Positions 39,424 through 50,017 are shown, counted from the first letter of the stretch. The stretch: DNA of 64,000 bases from Jaenimonas drosophilae (GCA_030849065.1 JASAON010001600.1:1-64000); one strand, 5' to 3'. Translations and numbers: made by a program. The notes: generated by a model from the sequence alone, not told the origin.

Positions 39424-40622
39424 CACTACGTCAAAGATACAGGTAAGCTGCTATACAAAAACGAGGCAAACTATGAAACAAACGAGCGATGTTGATGCGT
39501 GTTTGTGTGGATACTGCTCGCAGATACAGGGGAGAGGAAACCACTGTTCTGCCTGGTGTGTGTGTGTGAGCTGCCGAAGGGGAAAGTGTAAAGTGAGTGT
39601 GTTTCTGGTTGTTTTGTTCTGGAACAGAATACCAGACAAAAAAATCAGAAACAACACAAACGAACACGAGCACAAATAAATACGCACGCGAAGCTTCTAT
39701 GGTAGTGTGTGGTTCCCACCAAAAGAACCAAACAATGAAAAAATCAATCCAAAAAGGAATCGTGAAGTTGCCGAGACAAAGGGTGAATGCGGCGGTGTGT
39801 GATCGGAGGAGTAGTCTTCGTACGTCTTCTTGGACTGTGCGTGTGTGTTTGTGCTTCTACGGAAAGCCCCCAACTGGTAGCTCAAAAGCAACAACACCCA
39901 CGACGGAAAGAATCCCGGCTCACAAAGGAGTGAGGATGTATGTGTGTGCGATGCGTTAATGTTTTGGTCTGCTGCTCTCCAACAGCAAACACAAAGAAAA
40001 AAAACGCGGAAGGAAAATACCAACACTCAAAGTGAGCTTCACTGGATGGGTGTGGGTGTGGAGCGTGCGAGTGCGTGAGAGGGAGGACCTCTAGACGAAC
40101 CAACAGCAACGAGAGCGGCACGTACGGGTATGCTGCGTGCCGTGGGAAACGACCCCGCACAACGTGGGGAAGTAGCTCTTGTTGGGATGTTGAGACGTCA
40201 ATGGACTACTCCAGACCTCTCCAACTCTCTTCCTCTTCCTAAGAGGGCCGCTACAGAAGAACGGCCTAGTGAGCGTGTGAGATGTGTGCGCTCCTACAAG
40301 AAACCACAATCCGCCAACCTCTCCACAGAATACACCAATAAATGACGGCCCCACACTCAGATAATTGAGAGGACCGGCAAGAAGAGGTGCAGGATGGATG
40401 AGGAAAGGGAGATGGTGGAGGGGTTAACAAGAAGGGGAGGGAGTTCAGCCAGCGCACGCACCAGACAACGAACTCTCAAAAGAAACTACGTAGCAACAAC
40501 AACAAGGATGATGAAGAAGGAAAAAGGAATATGAATAACGAAACACACATGCATTCAACCACTGTATATGGAGTACACCCACCAATCATACTCATACACT
40601 GGTGTACGGCACACTGCTGCTC

Positions 40623-40644
40623 GTGTGTGTGTGTGTGTGTGTGT
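40623..40644. repeat. (GT)n microsatellite
   Basis: Eleven uninterrupted GT units sit in the spacer between the giant gene and the MAP kinase. Confidence 0.9.
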
Positions 40645-40997
40645 ATTGTGTTGTTTTGTTTTTGGATTGCATTATATACTGGAGAACGGCTCTGCTTGCC
40701 GCTCTGGGTACAACAACGGTGTTCCACCGGCAACACGTTGGGGAGGGGAGAGAAGAAACAATCAAATCATCTCTCGCACACCACACATCATCGAGAAGGG
40801 TGGGAGAGAGACGTGTTCGTGCGGAAGCGCACATGTGCGTGTTGTGTGTGAGTGGCGGGCTTCATACAGCTACCAACCCATACGCGCACAAATCCTTCGC
40901 ACCTCAATCACCGCACGCCTTCACGCTTACTAAGTTTTTTTTTCCCTTCTTCCCATGTTGGTGTGTGCTACGTGGCGAATGGCGAGAGCCAAGGCAA

Positions 40998-41255
40998 CTA
41001 TTCTTGGCACCAAGGAGATGATGATGATGATGATGGCGCGGCTGCTGGGACGAAGAATACGACCTTCCTGGGAGATCCAACGTACTCCATGCGCACCTCT
41101 CCCTGGCACACTCGCACCTCGATGCCGACCACCACCTCCTCCTCAAGCGCAACACACAACTGAGGTGCTCCTCCAATCCAGACATACTTGGTGTATGCCA
41201 TACTTCCGTTGCCCACCAATTTCACCTCAACCCGTTTGTGAGTGCGAATGTGCAT
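40998..41255 (-). CDS. Possible small protein of unknown function (85 residues)
   Basis: An ATG-started frame of 85 residues in an otherwise gene-free region. Residues 9-68 look like a normal folded protein, with alternating hydrophobic and polar residues suggesting beta strands (VEVKLVGNGSMAYTKYVWI, then a Val/Glu-rich segment and RKVVFFVPAAAP). A run of six Ser and PWCQE end it. Codons are rich in GAG, GTG and GTC, like the real genes nearby and unlike the surrounding repeat-derived frames. A pyrimidine tract and AG at 41267-41266 lie 10 nt upstream of the ATG, the same layout as other genes here. I recognise no family. It could be a real short gene or the remnant of a longer one. Confidence 0.4.
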   Translation of the reverse strand: MHIRTHKRVEVKLVGNGSMAYTKYVWIGGAPQLCVALEEEVVVGIEVRVCQGEVRMEYVGSPRKVVFFVPAAAPSSSSSSPWCQE

Positions 41256-41265
41256 TAACCCCACA

Positions 41266-41300
41266 CTAACAGACGCACACTCGCACGAAAAACAAAATCA
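41266..41300 (-). promoter_or_regulatory. Possible trans-splice acceptor, 85-residue frame
   Basis: On the minus strand a T-rich tract (about 41298-41285) leads to an AG at 41267-41266, 10 nt before the ATG at 41255. Its presence is the main argument that the short frame is expressed. Confidence 0.35.
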
Positions 41301-42738
41301 ACCACCATCATGATTATCCAAGACGTCCGAGACAGAGCGAGAGACGTCAGACATAGCCCCCACCACAACCTCATTGTACTCTTCAGTTTCTACATACCCC
41401 AACTATTGTATTATGTTGTCTTGGGAAATATGTATCCAAAGTGTCTCATCATCAACGGGAGGGAGAGGTTGGGTACCACTTCAAAGCATCAGCAACAGCA
41501 AATGCGGCTATGACAGTAGGTACCTCCCCAAACTACTCCTTCCTCCCATCTCTCTTTCTCTTTCGCACACACGCACACACATGTGATGGCATGTATTCGC
41601 CCACCCATCCTCTAACCAATGAAATAGTTGGGGATGAAGACTCCTCAACCCGCATAGAAGTGAGTGAGCCCATAGAGATGGAGAGAGCATGCAATGTGTG
41701 TGTTCGTGTGTTTGGTTGAAATAGAAACTTGGATGGACTGGCGATGGCGGATGATGGGGCCTGCATCTGCATGATTGGTCGGCCGAATGTGAAAAGGTTT
41801 TTTTTTGGGTTGTTTTGGGGGGAAGGATGTTGGCGTGATGGGAGGAGGTGGTGGAGGCAAAAGAGTGCCTGGTCTGGTGGCAGGCCAAAGAGGAGGGTGA
41901 TAGATTTCAACCAACCAACGAAGCAACAACAACAGCGACAACGACCATACCGCAGCCAACATACAAGCATACGAAAAAAAGCAAAAAGAACAACAACAAG
42001 TGAAAGAAAAAAAATACGGTCAGAGAAAGCCATTGTCAAACAAGAAGAGAAGTGACATCCATACAAGAAGAAACGACAGGGGTGCATGCGTGTGTGCGTG
42101 TATATGGGTGTGAGTGCCACACAACCCTGCGTACATTCAAACATACACATTCCACACACACACACACGTACGCACAGGCGCACAGCACCCAAAAAAGAAG
42201 CAACAACAACAACCCCTACACAAACAGACTGACAGATATACACGCACAGAGAGGCGCGAAGCTGTTGTTGCTCGCTGATACATGGCTTTTGATCTCCCTT
42301 GGCGGTGTGAGGGGAGAAGGTGGAGGTATGAACGCACCCAGCACATACTCCTACCCACGACGCGCACTCTCTTTCACACACACACGCACGTCACCAGAAA
42401 AAAAACCATAGAGGATCAAAAATGGAGATGAACCACAATGCTCGAGCTAATGTCTTCACAGCTGCGCTGCTGGATTTGGCTGTAGGAGCACGTTCCCTCT
42501 CACACCGCTGATATCTGAGAAGGGTAGTGCCGCACACAAGCACACATAAGCACTACATTTACACAGAGACACTCACGTAAGGAAGTCTTGTGTTGGTTGG
42601 TGGCGTTGACGCGGAATATCTCCATCGAGCCGAAGTCGATGAACCACACAACAACATCCAAATGCATTGGCATAGAATATATTCGTTTACAAGGCACGTA
42701 CTCCTCCCTGCATCATTGTTGGTGGTGTCTTGTGCTGT

Positions 42739-42760
42739 GTTGTTGTTGTTGTTGTTGTTG
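42739..42760. repeat. (GTT)n trinucleotide repeat in MAP kinase 3' UTR
   Basis: Seven TTG/GTT units begin about 40 nt after the MAP kinase stop codon. The same CAA/GTT repeat type occurs in several UTRs here and, in frame, encodes Gln or Asn runs in two neighbouring proteins. Confidence 0.85.
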
Positions 42761-42801
42761 TGTGTGTGTTTTCCTCCTCATCCAGCCATCTACAACGACT
42801 A

Positions 42802-43953
42802 CTACTTGGTTCGTACGCTCGTCACCACGGCCGCACCCCCAGTTGGTTGTGTGGTGCGCAGCAAATCGGGGTTGTAGTCGGTGATATCCTTCCAAAAAGC
42901 TCGACGGAGCTCCGCCACACCCATCGTCATACCCTCGTAGGGCCAGCTAAAAGGTGTGCAGGTTGGCTCATCACTTGGATCATGAAGATGCTGCATAAAA
43001 GGGTGCTCGAGCATGTCTTGCGCAGAGGGGCGGTGACGTGGGTTGAGGGTCCACATCTGTGCCAAGAAATCCATGCCTTCGGGATTGTTGGCCAACCCAG
43101 GCACCAGCTTGGCGATGTTCAGCTTGCCATCAGGGAGCTCCTTGAGCTTTTCCAGCGCCTCTTGGTGCTCCACGATGCTTGCCGGTGGCCGACCCACGTG
43201 CTGGGCAATGAGGCGGAGCTGGTCCATGGTGTTGCGGCCCGGAAAGACGGGCTTGCGGTTGTACATCTCGGCAAAGATACAACCCACTGACCAGATATCC
43301 ACGGCGGTGGTGTAGTTGGTGTTCTCGAGGAGGAGCTCCGGGGGGCGGTACCAGCGCGTGATGACATAATCCGTGAGGTCGGAGAAGGGCACCTCCACAC
43401 TCCGACTAAGACCAAAGTCAATGATTTTAAGCTCGCACGAAATGTTGGTGACGATGTTGGCTGGTTTGAGGTCACGATGGGCCACGTTGGCGCTGTGGAG
43501 GTACTTCAAGCCACGTAGGATTTGGTATACAAAGTACTGCATGTGGGACTCCTCCAACACCTGACGTGAGCGGAGTACTACATTCATATCCACGTCCATG
43601 AGTGGGGTGACCACGTAGATGTCTTTGAAATCTGCGTAGCTCCGGCGCATCGGCGGGAGGATGGTTACAACATTCAGTAAGTTTTCATGGCGGAAGTAGC
43701 GCATCATGGCCACCTCGCGCAGCACACGTTTGCCATCCTCCACATCACGAAAGACATCGCGGCACTTCTTGATGGATACCTTCTCACCTGTTTCGTTGTT
43801 GAGGCAGCTGCACGCGATGCCGTAGGCACCCATGCCAAGGATCTTCAAAAGTGTGTAGGTCGATGGCACCTCAAAGTTGGTGCCACCGACGCTGTACACC
43901 TTAAAGTCACCCACAATCTGCGGAACACTCAGCTCCTGATTGCTCTTGTGCAT
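42802..43953 (-). CDS. MAP kinase (CMGC family, TDY activation loop)
   Basis: A 383-residue protein kinase of the MAPK group. It has the glycine loop GMGAYG (40-45), the ATP-site segment VSIKK (59-63, Ser where VAIKK is usual), Glu80 of helix C, the catalytic loop HRDLKPAN (159-166), DFG (179-181), and the activation lip TDY (194-196) followed by VITRWYRPPE, the CMGC signature. The C-lobe CMGC insert is present (GRPPASIVEHQEALEKL). The T-D-Y lip places it with the many TDY MAPKs of kinetoplastids, such as Leishmania MPK4/MPK5-like enzymes; I do not assign an orthologue. It would be activated by dual phosphorylation of Thr194 and Tyr196. All catalytic residues are present, so it should be active. 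A 30-residue N-terminal extension precedes the kinase domain. Confidence 0.95.
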   Translation of the reverse strand: MHKSNQELSVPQIVGDFKVYSVGGTNFEVPSTYTLLKILGMGAYGIACSCLNNETGEKVSIKKCRDVFRDVEDGKRVLREVAMMRYFRHENLLNVVTILPPMRRSYADFKDIYVVTPLMDVDMNVVLRSRQVLEESHMQYFVYQILRGLKYLHSANVAHRDLKPANIVTNISCELKIIDFGLSRSVEVPFSDLTDYVITRWYRPPELLLENTNYTTAVDIWSVGCIFAEMYNRKPVFPGRNTMDQLRLIAQHVGRPPASIVEHQEALEKLKELPDGKLNIAKLVPGLANNPEGMDFLAQMWTLNPRHRPSAQDMLEHPFMQHLHDPSDEPTCTPFSWPYEGMTMGVAELRRAFWKDITDYNPDLLRTTQPTGGAAVVTSVRTK

Positions 43954-44858
43954 GATGATGTTGTTGTTGTTGTTGTGTTTGTTCTTGGTTGCTTGAACGC
44001 GTTATTGTTGTGGAGTTGACGTTGGTGTTGTTGTTGTTGGGTTTACGCCGTAGCTTGTGCTTTTAGGTGGGTAGGTCCTACGCGCAGGCTAATGTGTGCA
44101 ATGTGGCGATGATGATGATGCTTCCTTCGCACAGGCAGGGTCACCAAGATGTTGTTGTTGTTTGGTGTTGTGTGCGTGATGAGGGGTGTTTGAGGGGTCA
44201 AGTGGAGTGAGCAATCACACCGTGTTGGAACAAAAAAAATTGTGTACGTGTGTGGGTGTATGCGCGAGGATATAAAGCAACGTGCAGAAGCTCAGCTCGT
44301 TGATATGATGATCTCTTGTTGTGTTGTGCTCCTAGAAAAAAACCAAATCAAGTGAGTACAGTAGTGAGGAGGGCTACGCTAACGGATGACTTCCCTGGTG
44401 CTGTGTTGCGGATGAAGCACGTGAGTTGATGGTGGATGGAAGCGATCAACACACCAACGCGCACAACACAGAAAAAAAAAACGTCCGCTGGAGGGAGAGG
44501 GAGGGGGGTGAAGGTAGGAGCAAACTCCTTGGGATCACTATATTTCTATACGTTGACGTGAGTAGGAGAGGAGAGGCACATACATGAATGAAGGTTTGGT
44601 GTCTTGGAGCCATGAGCCATGTACGTGAAAATGATCTTCATCACAACAAAGTTACGTCAATGTCTTGCAAGTGTGCGAATGTGGGTGTGTTTGTGTGTGT
44701 GTGGGGGGGGGGGGGAGGGAATCTCTCTCAGGAAGCATCTATCAATCTATGAATATGTGTGTGTGTTGGATGTACGTGCGTGAGGCACACAAACCACACA
44801 CATCCTTTGAAAATCTGTGGATTGAGCGAATGTTGTTGTTGCACTCCCCCGTCATTCC
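43954..44858. other. Intergenic spacer
   Basis: There is no gene between the PIF1-like helicase stop and the MAP kinase start. It contains GTT repeats just upstream of the kinase, a CATCATCAT-type repeat and a run of 13 G (44703-44715), a C run on the coding strand. Confidence 0.6.
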
Positions 44859-47609
44859 TCACGCTGGAACTGAGGCATCCTGCAAGTGTGCGTAGAAGTC
44901 TGACGCAACCGGGCACGCCCGCACACAACCTTTGCTGTAGTTGTGCAGGCGCACATTCTCCAGTGCTGTGGCTCTGCTCAACGCCACGTAGGCCTGACCT
45001 GGTGAGAAGAAGCGGGCCATGTCAATCTCCAACTGCGCAATGGTGAGGCCTTGGGCCTTGTGGACCGTGATGGCCCAGGCATGACGTAGAGGAAGTTGTG
45101 TGCGCTGGGCCACCACACGTGAGCCCATGTACCAACGTTGGACAACGGGAGAGACGAAGACATGCACCACACGTGGACGCTTCGGTGATGATGATGATGA
45201 TGATGATGAATTCAACGTCAGAGATGGTGGGAGCTCCACGCGCACCACGGGAAGACGCGTGAGTTGCCGGTGAAGTGGGAGGAGGTTGGAGAGATGAATG
45301 GGCCGATCATCATCGTCGAACACAAACTGCGACGAGCGACGGCGGTGATGGCTCACCGAGGGCTGAAGCAGCTCCTCCAGCAACTGCATGGAGTCATGGC
45401 CATCCTCTTGCTCATCCATCTTCTTGTTGCCATCATCATCATCATCATCCACCTTGGTCTCTGCATCTTCTGCACGTGCATCATGAATTGAGCTCAGGAC
45501 CTCCCCATCCACCGAGCCCACCTCATCCAACCCGCACAAGCGTTGAATGGAGTGAAGGTGCTCCATCTCATACACAAACTGATAGCACAGCTGGTCTTCA
45601 TAACGTACACCAGGATGATTGCGCCGAATCCACCAAAAGAGTGTTTGCGCATGATGGCTATCCACGCAGGTGAAGACCTCCTCAAAACTGTGAAACCCGC
45701 CACGTTGAAGAAGATTTTTGCCGCGGAGTGTTGGCCGGCGTCGCTCACGCCCGGCGCTGAGCGCGAGCTCCACCATCTCCAGCGGGTGCAGGAAGCCCAC
45801 CACCTCCCCGACACTGCCATTGACGAGCCCAACACGTGCAGAGACGTTTTGCAACAACATCACCCGTGTACCAACCTTCAGGGGGAGGGTGTTGGGGAAG
45901 GAGCTATCCTCGAAGCGTGCGCGCCCCATCCCGCCACCTCCACCTCGAGGGAAGCCCGATGCTCCGCCATCACCGCCACCACGTGTGCCAAACACATCTC
46001 CGGCATGCATCATGAGGTCTGCGTTGGATTGCACCACTGTGGGGCGCTGTTGATCATCGTACATGACGTCCTCGGCGGTGTAGGTGTGCAGCGGCAGAGT
46101 TGGATCATCATTCTCATCATCATGCGCGACATCACCACCGGAAGGGTTGGTGATGGGAGGGAGGAGTGAAAAGTACTTACCGTTGCGAGCATCCACCTCC
46201 TTGTTGGTGCCACACAAGCGCACGAACAGCTTTCCCCCATCGACGGCCTCCGTCTGACCTTCTTCGCCATCCTTCTTCATCACCCCACGTGGCGCCAGGG
46301 AGGCGCGCTGCTCTGCCTCCACACGGCTGAGGAGGAGCTCATGGGAGGCGCTGGAGAGGGAGCCCGTTCGTACCTCATCCAGCACATGCTGAAACACCTC
46401 ATCCGATGCCTGACGATGCTTGTTCTTCAACACCACCGATTGCAGCTTCAAGGACGCCCACGCCTCCGTTTGAAAGCAGTACTGCTGTTGTTGTTGTTGT
46501 TCATCACCACCAAACACACCACCACCTCCATCTCCCAACATGGAAGACTTGTTGTTGTTCTTGTTGTTGGTGCGCGAGGGCCACGTCTTCACCACGGGCG
46601 GCAGTTGCAGAAAATCGCCGCACAAAATAACCTGGATGCCACCAAATGGTTGGTCAGGCTTCTTGCGAATGGCACGTGCAATGTAGTCCAGCTTGTCCAG
46701 CAGGTTGAGCTCCAACATACTCACTTCATCCATGATGAGTGTGGAGCAGTACTTCCAACGCCCTGCCGCCTTGCGCGAGCGACGAACGCGCTTGAGGAGC
46801 TCCTCCTTGCTCTCCTGACCATAGCCAACACCTGCAAAGCTGTGCAAGGTGGAACCACCAACGTGGAGGGCCGCAACACCGGTGGCGGCAGTGACGAAGA
46901 CGTTGAGCTTCTTGGCACGCAGACGCAACACAATCTCACGCAACACCACGGATTTGCCGGTACCCGCGCTTCCGGAGATGAAGAGGTTGTGCCGTGCGAG
47001 GGCGAGATTGACGGCGTGTTGCTGTTCGGGTGAGAGACGCTCCACCACAAGCGCAGCTTCTGTATTTGGTGCTGTACTGCTGTTGTTGTTGTCTGTGGAG
47101 GCGTTGCGGAGTTTGGCCTCCTTCACACGTGCCTCTTCTTCCAAGGTGAGGAGGAAATTAAGGAGCTCGCCGGTTGGTGCGTCTCCGCCATCCACCTCGG
47201 TAACATCACTCGTGGATGCATCCACGGTTGTTGTTGTCGTTGTTGGCATTGGTGATGATGATGGAGCTGCCAGGGCAGCTTCCGTCTTGGGATTAGCTGA
47301 TGGAGTGGCTGCTGATGTTGTTGTTGGTGCCGCTTCCACCACAGAAGCAGCGGATGGCGATGATGATGATGATGATTTGCGACGTGGTTTGCTTGTTTTG
47401 GTGGATGAGCGAGAGGCTCGCTTTGCTCGTGGGGCCTTCATGACCGCCGTGGACGAAAACACACCGTTTGTGTTGCACATTCCGCGAGATGGGGTACAGA
47501 CACAAGATGGAAGCATCTCGAGTGCTTGACGTGTGCCAAGGATGGAGATTGGTGCCACGCGGATGGCGGCGCGTGGTTTTATCACACGCGGAGCCACACG
47601 GTGGAGCAT
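44859..47609 (-). CDS. PIF1-like DNA helicase, probably mitochondrial
   Basis: A 916-residue superfamily 1B helicase of the PIF1 family. It has Walker A GSAGTGKS (213-220), motif Ia around TAATGVAA (240-247), Walker B DEVSM (294-298) and motif III GDFLQLPP (331-338), and near the C-terminus the motif V/VI region (AITVHKAQGL, then QAYVALSRA). The N-terminus (MLHRVAPRVIKPRAAIRVAP) is Arg-rich and acid-free, as in mitochondrial presequences. A disordered Ser/Thr/Pro/Ala-rich stretch of about 140 residues separates it from the helicase. The middle carries long inserts, including a Gln run, Asn/Lys runs and a Gly-rich loop. Trypanosomes have several PIF1 paralogues, many in the mitochondrion and acting in kinetoplast DNA upkeep; which one this matches is unclear. 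Confidence 0.9.
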   Translation of the reverse strand: MLHRVAPRVIKPRAAIRVAPISILGTRQALEMLPSCVCTPSRGMCNTNGVFSSTAVMKAPRAKRASRSSTKTSKPRRKSSSSSSPSAASVVEAAPTTTSAATPSANPKTEAALAAPSSSPMPTTTTTTVDASTSDVTEVDGGDAPTGELLNFLLTLEEEARVKEAKLRNASTDNNNSSTAPNTEAALVVERLSPEQQHAVNLALARHNLFISGSAGTGKSVVLREIVLRLRAKKLNVFVTAATGVAALHVGGSTLHSFAGVGYGQESKEELLKRVRRSRKAAGRWKYCSTLIMDEVSMLELNLLDKLDYIARAIRKKPDQPFGGIQVILCGDFLQLPPVVKTWPSRTNNKNNNKSSMLGDGGGGVFGGDEQQQQQQYCFQTEAWASLKLQSVVLKNKHRQASDEVFQHVLDEVRTGSLSSASHELLLSRVEAEQRASLAPRGVMKKDGEEGQTEAVDGGKLFVRLCGTNKEVDARNGKYFSLLPPITNPSGGDVAHDDENDDPTLPLHTYTAEDVMYDDQQRPTVVQSNADLMMHAGDVFGTRGGGDGGASGFPRGGGGGMGRARFEDSSFPNTLPLKVGTRVMLLQNVSARVGLVNGSVGEVVGFLHPLEMVELALSAGRERRRPTLRGKNLLQRGGFHSFEEVFTCVDSHHAQTLFWWIRRNHPGVRYEDQLCYQFVYEMEHLHSIQRLCGLDEVGSVDGEVLSSIHDARAEDAETKVDDDDDDGNKKMDEQEDGHDSMQLLEELLQPSVSHHRRRSSQFVFDDDDRPIHLSNLLPLHRQLTRLPVVRVELPPSLTLNSSSSSSSSPKRPRVVHVFVSPVVQRWYMGSRVVAQRTQLPLRHAWAITVHKAQGLTIAQLEIDMARFFSPGQAYVALSRATALENVRLHNYSKGCVRACPVASDFYAHLQDASVPA

Positions 47610-48040
47610 CTACACCACTACACAACAAAGAAGTGTGTATGTGAAGAGGAGCTCGTCCTTGAGTGAGCTGCTACAACACACATACAGACACAACAAGGAG
47701 AAGGCAGAAAGAAGGGATGGCGAGTTGATGCAAGGAATCCATGTTCATGTGTGGTGCTTGTACATGACTCAACGGCATTCACACACATGTGTGTTGTTGT
47801 TGTTTTTGGTGACGTTGTTGTTGTTGTTGTTGGTGAGTTCAACGTGCTTAAACAGCAGTGCACTGGATAGACCCCCAATGCAGCAACATTAACCCTCTGT
47901 GCATGTACGTACGTACGTACGTGCGCTGTTGTTGTTGTGAGTAACAAATACCGCACACACACACACATACATACACGTACACACGCACACATACACATAC
48001 ACGTACATACACGTACATACCTTGATGGATGAATCACCGC
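47610..48040. other. Intergenic spacer with alternating purine-pyrimidine repeats
   Basis: There is no gene here. It contains a GTT/CAA repeat (47812-47832), an ACGT tetranucleotide repeat (about 47906-47922) and a long CA/TACA tract (about 47952-48020) just after the stop of the upstream hypothetical gene. Confidence 0.6.
47904..48020. repeat. (ACGT)n and CA/TACA simple-sequence tract
   Basis: Alternating purine-pyrimidine DNA with several consecutive ACGT units, then a short GTT run, then imperfect (CA)n and TACACG units. Such DNA can adopt Z-form and is length-unstable; it lies in the 3' UTR of the 658-residue gene. Confidence 0.8.
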
Positions 48041-50017
48041 TTAGAAGACCTCCTCCACGCACCATCCCGTCAAGGCCTCCCAACGCTCCACCACATCATC
48101 GGCAAGCACACGTAGACGGTACGAGCATCGCGGAGCTGCGTCTTTCCTTGTTGCTTCATCATGTACCAACATGGATCCATCATGATCATCATCAACGTTG
48201 TGGCGTTGTTGGGGTGCCGTGAGGAGCCAACGCATTTGCCGAAAGACACCACGCATTGCTGCATTCATCGCAACATCTTCACGTGCCTCGCGTTGAATCG
48301 TGGCGGATGGATGCAGTACAGCGCAACGTTGCACGCAAGAAGAGCTGTTGTTGTTGTTGTTGTGTGCTGCGCACAGGACATTCTCCGGCACACCGGTGCG
48401 TAGGTAGCGATGAAGAAGGCTCACCACCTCCAAAGTTGCGGATGATTCGGCCAACACGAGCGGTTGAGCTCCACGTCTTGTGTGAGTGTGCATGGGCACG
48501 GAAGCTTCATCACGTCTGGCCTCGCGGAGATAATCCTCGCTGCTCCACGATGAGCATCCGCTTCGTGTGGCTGATGAATTCTCTCTCAATACCGATGCGG
48601 TGATGACGTGTGGTGATGGATGCGTACATGGCTGCCGCGCAACGGTGCAGCAGCAGCCTTCCTCACCACGATGGCTCTCCATCCAACATTCATCCTCATC
48701 ATGATAATCATCATGAGTTGTTGCGGAAGCACGTCCTTGTGCATGGCGCCACTCGTAGTGAAAGAGCCACACCCACATCATGCGCAACAGAAGCTCCACC
48801 GCCGCTTCATCTACACACAGTGATGATGATGATGATGTTGTTGTTGTTGTGTCAGAGGTTGGCAACACGCCAACAACGTTTCGGAACGCACTCGGCAGCC
48901 ATCGAGCATCTCCACCACATGGTGCATGCGTGAGGGGCTCCAACACCTCCATCAACATCCAATCTTCATGCACCCAACCTGCAAGACGTGCCCATGCAAG
49001 GAGCTCCGCTGCGGTGCGAGACGATGCCAACAAACACACAAGTGATGTGCGGCGCAACGAATGGCGAAGCATGGCAGAGATGGAGTTGGAGGAGGTAGAA
49101 TGATGATGGTTGTTTCCGCTGCGGTTGTCATTATCATCATCATCATCATCGTGATTATGATCATCATTATATGCATCGGATGCATTGATTGTGGCGGCAT
49201 CAACCTCCATCCACGTCTGATGCAGCCGAGGCAAAAACATCAACCGAAGTGCGGCATACACAATCGATGTAGTGAGGGGTGAGTGTTGTTGGTGATGGTG
49301 ATGATCATCCTTCTGCTCCAGATCCTCCACGTCCTCCGCAATACTCTGAAGAAGACGAATATACAATGGCAAATAGATCGTTTCCTGCGCGCAGAGGAGC
49401 TTCGGAAGCACAGACTCCGCAGACGGAAACACCGCCTCCGCTGCTTCTGACCACTTCAATGGCAGTGATGATGATGATGATGAAACAACAACCCCGTCAT
49501 GACCATGCATCATCATGGTGGGTACCGCGCCATCCACTACTAAATCCATGAGAAGGAGGAGCGATGAGCGTTGCGATGCGTGTAGTGTACGACGACGCTG
49601 CATCACCTCATCCACCATCTCACTCATCCATGCTTCTCGACGCTTTGATTGTGCTTCACGTGCCGCACGGGACTTGTTGGCGTGAGCCAAACAACGTTCC
49701 ACGAAGCCATCCTCACGCAATCCAGACACAAGGCGGAGAAGATTCTGCGACGTGGCCTTGTTGAGGGCAGCGAGCAGCATCGCAGAGGGCGATGATGCGT
49801 GTAGGCCTTCACACATCACTACTCGTTGTTGTTGTTGTTGTTGTTGGTGCTCCAACTCCTCCTCACCTTCGTCCATCCCTGGCACATTCCACGTGGATGA
49901 TGAAATAGCATTGATGTTGTTGTTGTTGTTGTTGTTCGTGAATACAGGCACACCACTGGTTGCGCGACGTCTCTCCGGTTGTGTGGTGGCACCGTGGCGA
50001 TTCAAAAAATGCTCCAT
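48041..50017 (-). CDS. Hypothetical protein with Asn, Gln and Asp/His-rich runs
   Basis: A 658-residue frame counted from the ATG at 50017; it is open further to a GTG at 50089, which I do not use. I recognise no domain. Homopolymeric runs break it: about seven Asn near residue 30, about seven Gln near residue 65, and an Asp/Asn/His-rich block near residue 310, all from CAA/GTT- or GAT-type repeats kept in frame. Between them are normal helix-rich segments (for example SAMLLAALNKATSQNLLRL and LLLRMMWVWLFHYEWRHA). The C-terminus ends in a compact LADDVVERWEALTGWCVEE. There is no signal peptide or membrane segment. The length and the non-repetitive helical parts favour a real gene over chance; function is unknown. 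Confidence 0.6.
   Translation of the reverse strand: MEHFLNRHGATTQPERRRATSGVPVFTNNNNNNNINAISSSTWNVPGMDEGEEELEHQQQQQQQRVVMCEGLHASSPSAMLLAALNKATSQNLLRLVSGLREDGFVERCLAHANKSRAAREAQSKRREAWMSEMVDEVMQRRRTLHASQRSSLLLLMDLVVDGAVPTMMMHGHDGVVVSSSSSSLPLKWSEAAEAVFPSAESVLPKLLCAQETIYLPLYIRLLQSIAEDVEDLEQKDDHHHHQQHSPLTTSIVYAALRLMFLPRLHQTWMEVDAATINASDAYNDDHNHDDDDDDNDNRSGNNHHHSTSSNSISAMLRHSLRRTSLVCLLASSRTAAELLAWARLAGWVHEDWMLMEVLEPLTHAPCGGDARWLPSAFRNVVGVLPTSDTTTTTSSSSSLCVDEAAVELLLRMMWVWLFHYEWRHAQGRASATTHDDYHDEDECWMESHRGEEGCCCTVARQPCTHPSPHVITASVLRENSSATRSGCSSWSSEDYLREARRDEASVPMHTHTRRGAQPLVLAESSATLEVVSLLHRYLRTGVPENVLCAAHNNNNNSSSCVQRCAVLHPSATIQREAREDVAMNAAMRGVFRQMRWLLTAPQQRHNVDDDHDGSMLVHDEATRKDAAPRCSYRLRVLADDVVERWEALTGWCVEEVF

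Larger units (their letters stand above)
39424..42801. other. Long 3.4-kb intergenic region
   Basis: This is the largest gap within a directional unit, between the MAP kinase stop and the giant gene's start. It is rich in CA/GT and A runs. The only plausible gene is the 85-residue frame at 40998-41255. Candidate splice AGs for the giant gene lie at 39452-39451 and 39449-39448, about 25 nt before its ATG. Other frames are Cys/Val/His-rich translations of simple repeats. Confidence 0.55.

Noticed and set aside
41533..42381. 282-codon minus-strand frame upstream of the giant gene
   Set aside because: It is mostly Cys/Val/His/Thr from CA/GT repeats, without domain or plausible splice site.
42564..42673. 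Short minus-strand peptide with a Tudor-like string (VVWFIDFGSMEIF)
   Set aside because: The resemblance covers about fifteen residues only, ends in frame soon after, and sits in the MAP kinase 3' UTR. A chance match or an old fragment cannot be told apart.
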